DNA of 64,000 nt, from positions 372,001-436,000 of the forward strand of contig JAUILN010000002.1 in NCBI GenBank assembly GCA_030432695.1, in the 5' to 3' direction. Below the pieces are notes generated by a model. That model was not told the DNA's origin. It did no database searches and worked only from the letters and a program-made list of their open reading frames with translations. Positions 32,037-41,134 of the stretch are shown here, piece after piece. The translations under genes and the position numbers were made by a program. This DNA comes from a bacterium. Its GTDB lineage: Bacteria > Planctomycetota > UBA1135 > UBA2386. The first letter of the stretch is position 1. The number at the start of each line of letters is the position of its first letter.

Positions 32037-34871
32037 CTAAAGTACTTCGGGAAGAAACATCATATAGCGTGCATACATGTTGCCGTAATACACGCTGGGC
32101 CTGATGGTTGGAGCTATTCGCCGCCCATCTTCGCCGAGGTCGCCAGGAAGCCCCCTGTCGGCGCCATCCTTGACCGTCTGGACATTTGCAGGAAACAGAT
32201 CGCCGGCTTTTGCCAATTCCCTGCCAGCAGCAACGAATGTCTTGCCGTCAGCATGGACGCGAAACTCGAGCACGCCTGAGCCCAACCCGTATATTCCGCG
32301 ACAGGCATCGAAGGGAAGCTCCCTCCAATGCGGCAACGGCCCCTTCACCTCCAGGGACAGCTCCTGGCCACCGCACCCTTCGAGCTGCTGAGCCACATCA
32401 ATCGACAGGATTTCGAGCCGGAAGTCCATATCCGGTGGATACACCCTTCTAGCATGTTCCCGGGCCATGTCCGCGCTTATGAATGGGGAAAGCAGCTCTG
32501 CATGTTCCGGCACTTGGAAGTTGAGGAGCCCGGCCTTGGAGCCACCCTTCTCGTACCAGAACTTCTTCCTGGGCAACCCACTTAATGGCCCAGTCGTCCT
32601 AAGCTTGCCACCGTCGCGCAGGGCACCCGCCACGGGATCCCAGAAGCGCTCGCGAATGGTCAACGGGTAGGCATCGACGAGGCAGTAGCGGGAGTCCCCG
32701 TCAACAAGAACACTCACCAGCGCCATCGGCGTGAATCGATTCGGAAGAATCCACATCGAGTGCGAACCCTCCGTGACCGGGTAGTCGAACCGGAATGGCT
32801 TGAGGCCATCTGGAATGCTCTTGGGCAGAGGCCATAGCTTCCGGGCCTCATCCCCCCAACTCGGAGGATATCGATGCTGATCCGGCAAGGCGGATGGCGA
32901 AGGGATCGACAAGCCGGCGAGCCGTTCGATTCGCCCCACAGAGCCGGCCAGCGCCGCACATGCCCGGTGAGCCAGCAGGTCTGCCGAGGCGACACGCAGG
33001 ACCTCGGCCACGCGCGTTTTGAAGCCCTCCGCCTGGGAAGCCGCGACGTCATGGAGTTTCGAGACGTTCGAAAACGGCTCCTTGAATTCGCCGTATTTCT
33101 CATAGGACTCTCGAGCAGCATCATAGCGTTCGAGGCTTTGCTCCTGCTCTTCCTCGTACTCACACACCAGCGCCTCCACGCCATCCAACCAGGCACCGAT
33201 CGCCGGCCCGAGCCGCCCGTGCGCCTGCTCGATCGTCCACGGAGAGAACCAGCGCTCGGAAGACTCCCGCCCTTTGGCCAGAAGCCCTATAAGCGGAGCA
33301 ATCTTGGAACTCGCGATACTCAGGAAATCGCGATCGAACTCCTCAACCGCGCGCGCCGACCACGCTCGAAGCCCTTCGTCCGACCAGTCTGGGCAAAGCA
33401 ATTCCACCTCGCCGACCCGATTCAGCACCCCGAAATGGCTCTCCACGACGGACCGGATCGACTTCGAAGCACCGGAGAGTTGCGCCACGACCCGCTCCCC
33501 GATCTGCCCGCCGACTTCGACTCCTCGCCGAAGGACCGGCATCCACGCGACACGCTCGGGGAATTCCCGAGAGCGGTCGCCATGGTCTCCTCTTGAAACG
33601 TCACGCTCCTCTGCCGGTCCAGGATACGACTCACCGTTGGGCGGCATCTCTCCTTGCCCCCTGAAGTAGCCGACGACCAAACCCATGACGACGATCAACG
33701 GCACACCGACGAGCATCGCCGCCCGAATAGCGGCCGGGCGAGAGATCTCCCTCAGCTCCTCGGCCGAAATGTCGCGGATGATGGCCCGGTACTCCTCGCC
33801 ACGAATGATGCCATCCAATACCTCGACCACGGCACGAAAGCTCCCGAAACGATTGTCCGGGTGCTTCGAGGTCATCTGCACGATGACTTCACAGAGGCTC
33901 TGCGGAAGGTCCGGCCGACGACCGGATGGGTCGAAGAAGGGCGATCCATCGATAAGGTCACGAACCCTGTCCGTCGTGGTCCCCACGGAATCCGGAACCG
34001 CAGCCTCGCCAGTGAGCATCTCGTAGAACGTCAGGCCGAGCGAGTACATATCGCTTCGACTATCGATCTTCGTGCCGGTAAGATACCACTGTTCGGGGCT
34101 CGCATAGCGCGCGGTCATTGGAGCGCTATCGATCGTCAGATCGAGCCCGCTGATCTTCGCAGCACCGAAGTCGGCGACTCGCACCTCGTATGGGCAGTCG
34201 GCCGAGGGATCCTCGGACTCGACCAGCAAGATGTTGGCCGGCTTTATGTCGCGATGGATGATGGATCTCCGAACCAGCCTTTCCGATCCTTCGTCGTCCA
34301 ACTCTTCGACCGTGCGCTCCTCGATGTCCATGAGGCCCACGCAAGCCTGCCTCAGCAAGTGCATCACGTGCTTGACAGGAAGACGCTCGCCCGTGGATTG
34401 CGCGCCGAACTTGTCGAGCGCGCTCTCGGCGAGTTCCATCACTATGAAGTCACGGTCTTCGAATCTGCCGACATCGAGCACTTCGATGATGTAGCGGGAC
34501 TTGGCCGCCGTCGCGGCCCTTGCCTCGTTCAAGAATCGCGCGCGCCCGAGTTCGTCCTGCATCAGATGCGGGGCAATGAACTTGATTGCGACCTTCTTGT
34601 TGAAGCGAACGTCTTCGGCGCGAAAGACCTCGCCCATGTTGCCGCGACCAAGTCGCTCGATGACGCGATAGCGGTTGTCTTGCCCGATCAACCTTCCTGA
34701 TAGCGCGCCAGGCTTCCGCCGCGGCTCATCCCCGGGCAGGAAGCCGGCAGTCGCCCCCCTCTCGGGAGCGAAGTCCTCCGTACCGTCCAGATGACTGTCG
34801 GACTGGCCCTCTCCAACGCGCTCCGCCTCGTCGGCGGGATCCCAATCTTCGTCGTGGCTAGATTCGGACAT
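32037..34871 (-). CDS. PpkA-like transmembrane Ser/Thr kinase with a large outer domain
   Basis: A 944-residue protein. An acidic N-terminal tail (1-65) leads to a complete Hanks kinase domain (about 68-350): glycine loop LGRGNMGEVF (74-83), K97 (VAIKF), IIHRDIKPAN (204-213), ADFGAAK (233-239) and YASPEQ. A membrane helix follows (about 381-402). The remaining 540 residues would be outside the cytoplasm and show no family I recognise. Position at the head of a T6SS locus, next to an FHA protein and TagF, fits the PpkA role of starting secretion by threonine phosphorylation. No PppA-type phosphatase is present in the window. The ATG at 34871 precedes the acidic tail; the longer frame lacks support. 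Confidence 0.85.
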   Translation of the reverse strand: MSESSHDEDWDPADEAERVGEGQSDSHLDGTEDFAPERGATAGFLPGDEPRRKPGALSGRLIGQDNRYRVIERLGRGNMGEVFRAEDVRFNKKVAIKFIAPHLMQDELGRARFLNEARAATAAKSRYIIEVLDVGRFEDRDFIVMELAESALDKFGAQSTGERLPVKHVMHLLRQACVGLMDIEERTVEELDDEGSERLVRRSIIHRDIKPANILLVESEDPSADCPYEVRVADFGAAKISGLDLTIDSAPMTARYASPEQWYLTGTKIDSRSDMYSLGLTFYEMLTGEAAVPDSVGTTTDRVRDLIDGSPFFDPSGRRPDLPQSLCEVIVQMTSKHPDNRFGSFRAVVEVLDGIIRGEEYRAIIRDISAEELREISRPAAIRAAMLVGVPLIVVMGLVVGYFRGQGEMPPNGESYPGPAEERDVSRGDHGDRSREFPERVAWMPVLRRGVEVGGQIGERVVAQLSGASKSIRSVVESHFGVLNRVGEVELLCPDWSDEGLRAWSARAVEEFDRDFLSIASSKIAPLIGLLAKGRESSERWFSPWTIEQAHGRLGPAIGAWLDGVEALVCEYEEEQEQSLERYDAARESYEKYGEFKEPFSNVSKLHDVAASQAEGFKTRVAEVLRVASADLLAHRACAALAGSVGRIERLAGLSIPSPSALPDQHRYPPSWGDEARKLWPLPKSIPDGLKPFRFDYPVTEGSHSMWILPNRFTPMALVSVLVDGDSRYCLVDAYPLTIRERFWDPVAGALRDGGKLRTTGPLSGLPRKKFWYEKGGSKAGLLNFQVPEHAELLSPFISADMAREHARRVYPPDMDFRLEILSIDVAQQLEGCGGQELSLEVKGPLPHWRELPFDACRGIYGLGSGVLEFRVHADGKTFVAAGRELAKAGDLFPANVQTVKDGADRGLPGDLGEDGRRIAPTIRPSVYYGNMYARYMMFLPEVL

Positions 34872-35058
34872 GTCTCCTCTTCGCGGCGCGATCCTAGCAC
34901 GAGGAAAGCGGAGGACGCGGCGCCGCCGGAACAAAAAGACTGCCACGGTCTCGCCGCGAACGACGCACTCTACGAGAGCTGACAGGACACGTCGAGCATC
35001 CCGCCACGGCTTGCTGGAGCGACGTTGACAACCCTGTGGCGCCTGTTTTTGATGTTGC
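34872..35058. promoter_or_regulatory. Divergent promoter region between the two kinase genes
   Basis: This 187-base spacer separates the minus-strand kinase-lipoprotein operon from the plus-strand T6SS operon. A clear sigma-70 type promoter for the plus strand is described separately. On the minus strand I could not assign boxes with confidence. Confidence 0.6.
35025..35053 (+). promoter_or_regulatory. Sigma-70-type promoter giving a likely leaderless T6SS transcript
   Basis: A perfect TTGACA (35025-35030) and TTTGAT (35048-35053, four of six matches to TATAAT) are separated by 17 bases. Transcription would start about 7 bases further, near 35060, where the GTG (35059) and ATG (35062) of the kinase-like gene lie. 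The mRNA would thus have almost no leader. Confidence 0.55.
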
Positions 35059-35061
35059 GTG

Positions 35062-37320
35062 ATGGTGGAACGAGACGAAGTGGAGAATCTGGACGCCGAC
35101 AGTTCACCGCCCCGACCGTTCCTGGGGCGACGGGGTGACCTCATCCGCGTCGAACTCGAGGTCGACACCGAGGCCCTCGACGGCTCACCGTTCGTGTGCC
35201 TGGACGAGTTCGGGAATACCTCCAGAGTCCTGCTGGCCCGGCTCGTGTGCCCGAACCGCACGACCATCCGGCGATTCGCCCTGAAGATCCAGCGCGACGC
35301 CTACGATCCGAGCGTCAACGAACTCACCAACAGGGAGATCGACGAGACCTGGCGTCGCGAGGCTCAAGGCCTCGCGTGCGCGGCCGGCCCGGGCGTCGTC
35401 GAGACGCTGCCGTTCCCGCTCCCCACGAAGAGCCTGCCGATCTTCTACTGCCGGACCAAGGATCGTTACTTCCATCCGCCATGCCCGGCGACGGCCGAGC
35501 CGATGGCCGTTTGCGAGAACGAGCGCCTGCTCGACCAATCTGGTCTCAAGTCCTTCGCAGAGACCCAGATCCGCTATCTCCACGGTCGGACCCGAGCGCA
35601 GGACTCCCACGCTTTTTACAAGCTTCAGGCCGGGAACGCCCAGGAGAACCCGACGGGCGGAGTCCGACTCCGCGAGGGTGCTGCGGCGCTCTATGAGGAT
35701 TGGAGCGAACTGGCCACCGGGGAGATCGAAGACAGCGAGGTCGAAGCCCGGGCCCGCGCCGGCTTCCCCTGCCGGACCTGCGACCGGAGGTCGACCTGTT
35801 TCGCGAGTCCGCCAGAGGGCAAGACCATCGAGGCTGCCAAGCACCTCTACCCACTGTCGTTCTACGACTTCCACTACCTGCCCCTCGAACTCCTCGAGCT
35901 GCGCTACGAGGAACTCGTGCAGCTCATCGGCGGAGCAGACTGGCGCTCGATCCTCCTGGAGGCCTGCGACGCGGGTCGCCGCGGCCGGGAGCGCATCCTC
36001 GAGCCGCTGGAGGCACGCTTCTCCCGCAGTCGCCAGTGGCTCCTGTCACATGACCAGACCGGCCGCTACGCCATGGAGGTCTTCAGACTCAAGCTCGCCG
36101 CGTTCCGTGGCGTGTGCGAGGGTCTGCACCGCCTTCATGCTGAGTGCGGCCGACCTCACTTCGACCTCCAGCCTGACAATCTCATGGCTACCCTGGCCAA
36201 GACTCGGGTCGCCGCACCCGAGCGCTGGCAATTCGAGGTCAAGCTGATCGACCTCGGGAGCCCAGTCAGCCGGCGGCACCCCAAGCCGCTGGACCGCGAC
36301 GCACCGACCCTACTCGGGCCTGGGCCGGGACACGACCGAAACCACCTCTCACCGCTCGTGAGCAAGGCCGAGCCCTTCAATGCCCGGGTGGTGCTCGAGG
36401 TGCTCAGCCGCGACGAGTCCGGCGACACCGTCTCTCTCGAATTCACAGTCCAGTCGAGGGATCTGCGCGCCGACCACTTCGTCCCCGGCGACAGCGCACG
36501 CATCGAGACCGGCTCACCGGAGCGGCGATGGATCTGGGCGACCATCCTGGCCACCGAGGATCGACAGTATCGCCTCGGAGCCCGACTGGAACGCACCCAT
36601 CCATGCAGGGACTGGCAGCCACAGCATCGCGCCGACGCCACGCTCCACCTCTTCCCTGACTTCAAGGCTCCCTGCGACCTGTACGGCCTCGGCATGGTGC
36701 TATTGCGAACGCTGCTCGTGAACGACGAGCAGAACGGTCACGAGGTCTGCGAGGCGGTGCGCAGGGCTTCCCAGGGATTGGACGTCGAACTGGACCGCAT
36801 CCCCCATTGGTCTCCCCAGCACTGTCGAGACGAACTCCTCAAGACGTTTCGGCGGACGGATCGGGTCTTCGGGCGAGCATCCATCTTCCACGTGGAGGAA
36901 CTTCGCAACCTCCCAGTGAACAGGTTCGACCAAACCCTCTGGAACGATGTCCTGATCTTCGCCTTCAGGATGATCACCGCGCGGAAGGGCTTCAGCTTCG
37001 TCTCGACTCACGGCGGGGAAAGGCAGCCAGGCGACAGCCTCAAGCTCGTGCTCGCCGAACTCGAGCGCTTCGAGCGCCGGCTCGAGATCGATCTCTTTGC
37101 ACATGATCTGCGAGACGCCGAGCTTCACTCGCTATGCGACACCGCACTGACCAAACTACGGGACGAACAACTCGCAAGACAGGCTGCAACCCATGGCCCG
37201 GCCCCCTCGACCGGCCCCACACCGCCCCCCGCCCCGGGGGAGCAACCGGCCGCCGAGGATCTCCAGGCGACGATGATCCGCCCTTCTTCAGCCCCCACAC
37301 CCCCCCCTTCCGCATCCTAG
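35062..37320 (+). CDS. Atypical kinase-fold protein with zinc-like and beta insertions, head of T6SS operon
   Basis: A 752-residue protein. A kinase fold is visible but rearranged: the Lys of FALKIQ (K75), the catalytic loop HFDLQPDN (366-373, in place of HRDLKPEN), a metal-binding IDLG (396-399) and the alphaF-like DLYGLGMVLLRTLL (539-552). Between the lobes lies an insert of about 250 residues with C237, C240 and C246 (FPCRTCDRRSTC). Another insert of about 120 residues, beta-rich, sits between IDLG and DLYGLG where the activation loop should be. Catalytic Lys, Asp, Asn and Asp remain, so activity is possible. The tail (about 700-752) is Pro/Thr-rich with a QATMIRP motif, which could be an FHA-binding phosphothreonine site. 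It is followed by the FHA gene after 9 bases. Confidence 0.75.
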   Translation: MVERDEVENLDADSSPPRPFLGRRGDLIRVELEVDTEALDGSPFVCLDEFGNTSRVLLARLVCPNRTTIRRFALKIQRDAYDPSVNELTNREIDETWRREAQGLACAAGPGVVETLPFPLPTKSLPIFYCRTKDRYFHPPCPATAEPMAVCENERLLDQSGLKSFAETQIRYLHGRTRAQDSHAFYKLQAGNAQENPTGGVRLREGAAALYEDWSELATGEIEDSEVEARARAGFPCRTCDRRSTCFASPPEGKTIEAAKHLYPLSFYDFHYLPLELLELRYEELVQLIGGADWRSILLEACDAGRRGRERILEPLEARFSRSRQWLLSHDQTGRYAMEVFRLKLAAFRGVCEGLHRLHAECGRPHFDLQPDNLMATLAKTRVAAPERWQFEVKLIDLGSPVSRRHPKPLDRDAPTLLGPGPGHDRNHLSPLVSKAEPFNARVVLEVLSRDESGDTVSLEFTVQSRDLRADHFVPGDSARIETGSPERRWIWATILATEDRQYRLGARLERTHPCRDWQPQHRADATLHLFPDFKAPCDLYGLGMVLLRTLLVNDEQNGHEVCEAVRRASQGLDVELDRIPHWSPQHCRDELLKTFRRTDRVFGRASIFHVEELRNLPVNRFDQTLWNDVLIFAFRMITARKGFSFVSTHGGERQPGDSLKLVLAELERFERRLEIDLFAHDLRDAELHSLCDTALTKLRDEQLARQAATHGPAPSTGPTPPPAPGEQPAAEDLQATMIRPSSAPTPPPSAS

Positions 37321-37329
37321 GGCGCCACC

Positions 37330-38520
37330 GTGTTCACGCTCCAGATCTCTAAGCCCGACGGCTCCAGCAGCGAGTCGCGCCAATTCCAGGACGACAAGAT
37401 CACGATCGGAAGAACCGCCGGACGTAACCTGACCCTGCAAGATCGCCGGGTCTCCAGCAACCATGCCGTGATCAGGGCCCGCGGAGGCACGTACTGGCTC
37501 GAGGACCAAAATAGCCACAACGGCACCGAACTCAATGACGAGCCGATCGCCGCCCACAGAGAACAGGAGCTTCAGAATGGTGACAGGATCCGGATCGGCC
37601 CCTTTGAACTGACGTTCCGAACCGATGCGAGCACCGGCGAAGGCACCATCGGCGACGAAGTCAGCTTCCTGAAGCACGCAGAAGACATCGCTTCACAGCT
37701 ACGGGAGACCTTCGCGCGGGAGTTCCACTCCACGCCCAGCGAGCGCATGGCGGCCATGAAGCGCACTCTCGACTCGGCTCTCCAGGCCCGCACCGGCGCC
37801 GACGAGATGAAGCGCCTGAACCTCCTGTCCGGACTCTCCAAGTCCTTCGGTGCCACCGCACCGGGGGCGCCTCCCCCAGGCAGTGCGAACCACACCGAGC
37901 CCCCGCCGCGTGAAGAACTCTTCGTCGCGAGCCTCGCAGCCATCAATCGACTCTCGACGTCCCTCATCGACAAGACCCTGACCAAGCCGCACCACATCGA
38001 GCACTTCGCGAGCCGGACAGAAGTCGTATTCGATGAAATCGCCGAGTGGCTTCCCAAGCTGTTCCAGATCCGACAGCTCCAGAAGGAAGAGTTCAGCGTC
38101 GATCACACATCCTGGGGCATTGCTCAACGCAACACGTTGAGAGCCTCCAAGTCCGCCGCCGAACTGCTCAAGGAACTCCTGGATCCAGACCAGGAGAGAG
38201 ACCACGCCAAGGTTCGAGAACGGCTCGAGGAGGCGTTCAGCAGCTTGGTCGAACACCAGAAGGCGATGCTGGAGGCCCTGGAAGAGAGCCTGCGAAAAGT
38301 GCTCGGCGAATTGGATCCCGACGTCATCGAGCAGAGAGTCCGGGAAAATAGCTGGGCCGTATCAGCAAGACTCGGCACCTTGTCGCTCCAATGGAAGGAC
38401 TACGTTCGAATGCATGGCCAGCTCGTGGACAGCAGCATGCAGCGCGAACTCCTGTACGACGCCATTCGGAGCAAGTATCTAGATCACGGACCCGAAGAGA
38501 ATTGCGAGGACGAAGAATGA
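37330..38520 (+). CDS. fha: FHA-domain T6SS scaffold protein
   Basis: A 396-residue protein. The N-terminal FHA domain (about 5-97) has the phosphothreonine-binding residues: GR (27-28), SSNH (42-45) and NSHNGT (61-66). The rest is helical: residues about 110-165 and 200-340 are charged and partly coiled coil, and there is no membrane helix. In type VI systems with kinase control, Fha protein binds phosphorylated Thr and promotes assembly. It uses a GTG start and overlaps tssJ by 4 bases. Its neighbours are the atypical kinase upstream and tssJ downstream. Confidence 0.88.
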   Translation: MFTLQISKPDGSSSESRQFQDDKITIGRTAGRNLTLQDRRVSSNHAVIRARGGTYWLEDQNSHNGTELNDEPIAAHREQELQNGDRIRIGPFELTFRTDASTGEGTIGDEVSFLKHAEDIASQLRETFAREFHSTPSERMAAMKRTLDSALQARTGADEMKRLNLLSGLSKSFGATAPGAPPPGSANHTEPPPREELFVASLAAINRLSTSLIDKTLTKPHHIEHFASRTEVVFDEIAEWLPKLFQIRQLQKEEFSVDHTSWGIAQRNTLRASKSAAELLKELLDPDQERDHAKVRERLEEAFSSLVEHQKAMLEALEESLRKVLGELDPDVIEQRVRENSWAVSARLGTLSLQWKDYVRMHGQLVDSSMQRELLYDAIRSKYLDHGPEENCEDEE

Positions 38521-39074
38521 ACACCGCGCCGTCCGGACGAACTACGATCGCCACCATCCTCCTCGGGCTCCTCGCGAATGGGTGCGGATGCAGCTATCCG
38601 TGGCTGAAGGCGGATGAGTGGCTGAACACCTCCGCAGCGATTCACCTGGGCGACGACGCTGCCAGTCGACCGCATCAAAAAGTCGCCTACCGTGTATTCC
38701 TGGTGCGCTCGAACCCGAAACCACTCCTCGAGGGAGGAGCCCTCTTCGATTGGCGGATCACCTCGGACGAACTTGCCAAGGCGGACCCGAAGGGGAACAT
38801 CACGCCCGAGAAACTCAAGCCCCATTGCGACTTCGCTTTCCAAGGCGAGATAGAGTCGAATAAGGACATCAAGCTCGACATGCTGCCGAGCAACTGGAAG
38901 CAGGCGCCCAAACATTTGCTGATCATGGTCAACTTTGATCCAAAAGACGCTCCACTCGAGCCCGAGGTCGTCAAGGCCATATCGATTCCGGTGAATTCCA
39001 TCTCCTCCGAGCAATCGATCTACCTCTCCGAGTACCGCGTCCAACTGAAGAAGCCCGGCCCCTACCGGCCATGA
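38517..39074 (+). CDS. tssJ: T6SS outer-membrane lipoprotein TssJ-like
   Basis: A 185-residue protein with a lipoprotein signal (TTIATILLGLLANGC, first Cys after ANG). The mature part is a small beta-rich domain (YRVFLVRSNP...SIYLSEYRVQL), as in TssJ, which anchors TssM to the outer membrane. Sequence likeness to the family is weak, so the call rests mainly on the lipobox, size and position directly before tssK, tssL and tssM. Its ATG overlaps the stop of fha. Confidence 0.75.
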   Translation: MNTAPSGRTTIATILLGLLANGCGCSYPWLKADEWLNTSAAIHLGDDAASRPHQKVAYRVFLVRSNPKPLLEGGALFDWRITSDELAKADPKGNITPEKLKPHCDFAFQGEIESNKDIKLDMLPSNWKQAPKHLLIMVNFDPKDAPLEPEVVKAISIPVNSISSEQSIYLSEYRVQLKKPGPYRP

Positions 39075-39092
39075 CGTCGCTAGGACCACTGG

Positions 39093-40427
39093 ATGACCAT
39101 GCACCAGAAGCCGCTCTGGGAGGAAGGCATGTTCCTCGCCCCCCAGCATTTCCAGCAGCTCGATCGAAGCATCGACGACCGCCTGCGCGAGGCCCAGCGT
39201 TCGAGCACCGCCTATTTCTGGGGCTTCACCGAGATCCGTATCGACCTGGATCGCCTGGAGTCCGGCATCCTCGCGGTCCAGTCGGCACGCGGCGCATTCG
39301 ACGACGGCACCGTCTTCCACATCCCGGAAGGCGACCCACCCCCCAACCCACTCCAACTGGACAAGGCGGTATCGCCCACCCAAACGTCGATCGATTGCTA
39401 CCTCGCCCTCCCCACGACTCGGGGTCCGGCGGCCCGTGTAGCGGCCCCCCGTTATCGACGTCGACTCACCAGCGTGGTCGACCAGAACCGACAGGACCTG
39501 GAACGCGATATTCCGCTCGCCGAGCTCAATCTCAGCATTCAGACGGCAGAAGAAGAAGCGGGCGATTTCACGCGCCTCCCATTCGCCAGGGTTCAAGCAC
39601 TCGGCAATCAGCAATACGCCCTGGACGACCGCTTCGTACCGCCGACTCTCTATTTCGGAGCATCCGACACGCTGCGTGGGATGGTGCAGCGTATTCTCCA
39701 ACTGCTCGCGTCGAAGAGCCGAGAACTTGCCGAGCAGCGTGGCGCCCGGATCGCCGGCACCGCGCAGCTCGCGATGAACGACGCTACAGCATTCTGGCTG
39801 CTGGGCACGGTGAACCGGTTCCTACCGATCGTCAGGAACCTGCATGCGCATCCGCAAAGTCACCCGGAACAGCTCTATAACTTCCTGGTCAGCCTCGCAG
39901 GCGAACTCACGACATTCGAACCGGAGGCCGCCGGCACGGCCGGCGAGCTTCCCATCTACAGTCATCGCGATCCCACCAGCTGCTTTCAGCAGCTGGAGCA
40001 GGCGATCAACAGGCTGCCCGGCAATCTGTACACAGACCGCTCGGTCGATATCCCACTGAGTCGTATCAATGACATATGGCAGGGCCAGATCCACGACCCA
40101 GCCCTGGCCGAGCGTGCCGACTTCTACCTCGCAGTGCGCGGCGAACAATCGGACGAGAAGATTATCCGCGAATTTCCGGCTCTTGCCAAGGTCAGCTCTC
40201 CGCAGCTCGTCTCCCAATTACGCAACCTCGCAGTTCGCGGAGCACCTCTCGAATACATGCAAGACCCACCCCCCGACATCATCCGCCGAACCGGCTTCCA
40301 TTATTTTCGCATCCACCGGGACAACGAACATTGGCGGGCCGTAACGGAATCGCGCACCTTGGCCATGTTCGTCCCCCCCGAATTCGTGGATACCCGAGTC
40401 GAGTGCATCGCGATCCGAGGCCTGTAG
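39093..40427 (+). CDS. tssK: T6SS baseplate protein TssK
   Basis: A 444-residue protein with the TssK/VasE signature at its start (KPLWEEGMFLAPQHFQQLDRSI). The usual organisation of the family follows: a shoulder domain, a helical neck (about 190-300, with LASKSRELAEQRG) and a C-terminal head with HYFRIHRDNEHW. TssK links the baseplate (TssEFG) to the membrane complex through TssL and TssM. The length is normal. ATG at 39093 or 39099 are both possible; the first is used. It lies 3 bases before tssL. Confidence 0.93.
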   Translation: MTMHQKPLWEEGMFLAPQHFQQLDRSIDDRLREAQRSSTAYFWGFTEIRIDLDRLESGILAVQSARGAFDDGTVFHIPEGDPPPNPLQLDKAVSPTQTSIDCYLALPTTRGPAARVAAPRYRRRLTSVVDQNRQDLERDIPLAELNLSIQTAEEEAGDFTRLPFARVQALGNQQYALDDRFVPPTLYFGASDTLRGMVQRILQLLASKSRELAEQRGARIAGTAQLAMNDATAFWLLGTVNRFLPIVRNLHAHPQSHPEQLYNFLVSLAGELTTFEPEAAGTAGELPIYSHRDPTSCFQQLEQAINRLPGNLYTDRSVDIPLSRINDIWQGQIHDPALAERADFYLAVRGEQSDEKIIREFPALAKVSSPQLVSQLRNLAVRGAPLEYMQDPPPDIIRRTGFHYFRIHRDNEHWRAVTESRTLAMFVPPEFVDTRVECIAIRGL

Positions 40428-40430
40428 TTC

Positions 40431-41126
40431 ATGGAAGCAACCATGGAAACGCCGCTCGTAACCGGATTGCCGGACGCCTGCGCCGAAGCATTCGTCTACG
40501 CCATGTCTCTCAGACGCGCGGAAGATCCCGGTGATCTCGCCTCGATCCACGAATCCATTCTCGCGATTCTCCGCCGAATGGATCACGCGGCCGCGCGAAT
40601 ACGGACGCCGCAGGAACTCGTCGAGCACGCCCGATTCGCGCTGGTGGCCTTCTTCGACGAGATTCTCATGAACCGACCCTGGAGCGGTCAGAGCGAGTGG
40701 CAGAACAGCCCCCTTCAACTCGCGATGTTCAACACGCTGGCTGCCGGGGAGGGCTTCTTCGAGCGTGCTGAACTCATTCTGACGAGCCGCGACCCCGAAG
40801 CGAAGCAGGCCCTCGAGGTCTTCGCGACCTGTCTCTCGCTCGAGTTCCGCGGCAAGTATGGCGCGAGCATGAACCACGAGGAGCTGCGGCTTCTCCGGTC
40901 GCGGATCCACGATTGCCTTCGGAGGGATCAGTTCATCGACTCCAGGACTCTCTCCCCGAGTCTCGAGAGCCACAGCACAGCAAGTCAGCTCCGCCGCCAG
41001 CTCCCTACGTGGTTCTGGCTCCTGGGCGCCGCCCTGATCTCTGTCGTCGTGGCATTGATCCTGGCAGGGATTTCGAGCTCCAATTGGGCTGAGTTCCTAG
41101 GGCGTATTCAGAACCTCCCGATCTGA
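40431..41126 (+). CDS. tssL: T6SS membrane protein TssL (DotU-like)
   Basis: A 231-residue protein. Cytoplasmic helices of the DotU family are visible (ARFALVAFFDEILMNRPWSG, NTLAAGEGFFERAELILTS, VFATCLSLEFRGKYG). A single C-terminal membrane helix (about 192-214) and a short tail follow. No peptidoglycan-binding OmpA domain is fused. It forms the inner-membrane part of the T6SS trans-envelope complex with TssM and contacts TssK. It lies 8 bases before tssM. Confidence 0.93.
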   Translation: MEATMETPLVTGLPDACAEAFVYAMSLRRAEDPGDLASIHESILAILRRMDHAAARIRTPQELVEHARFALVAFFDEILMNRPWSGQSEWQNSPLQLAMFNTLAAGEGFFERAELILTSRDPEAKQALEVFATCLSLEFRGKYGASMNHEELRLLRSRIHDCLRRDQFIDSRTLSPSLESHSTASQLRRQLPTWFWLLGAALISVVVALILAGISSSNWAEFLGRIQNLPI

Positions 41127-41134
41127 GTCCTGCC

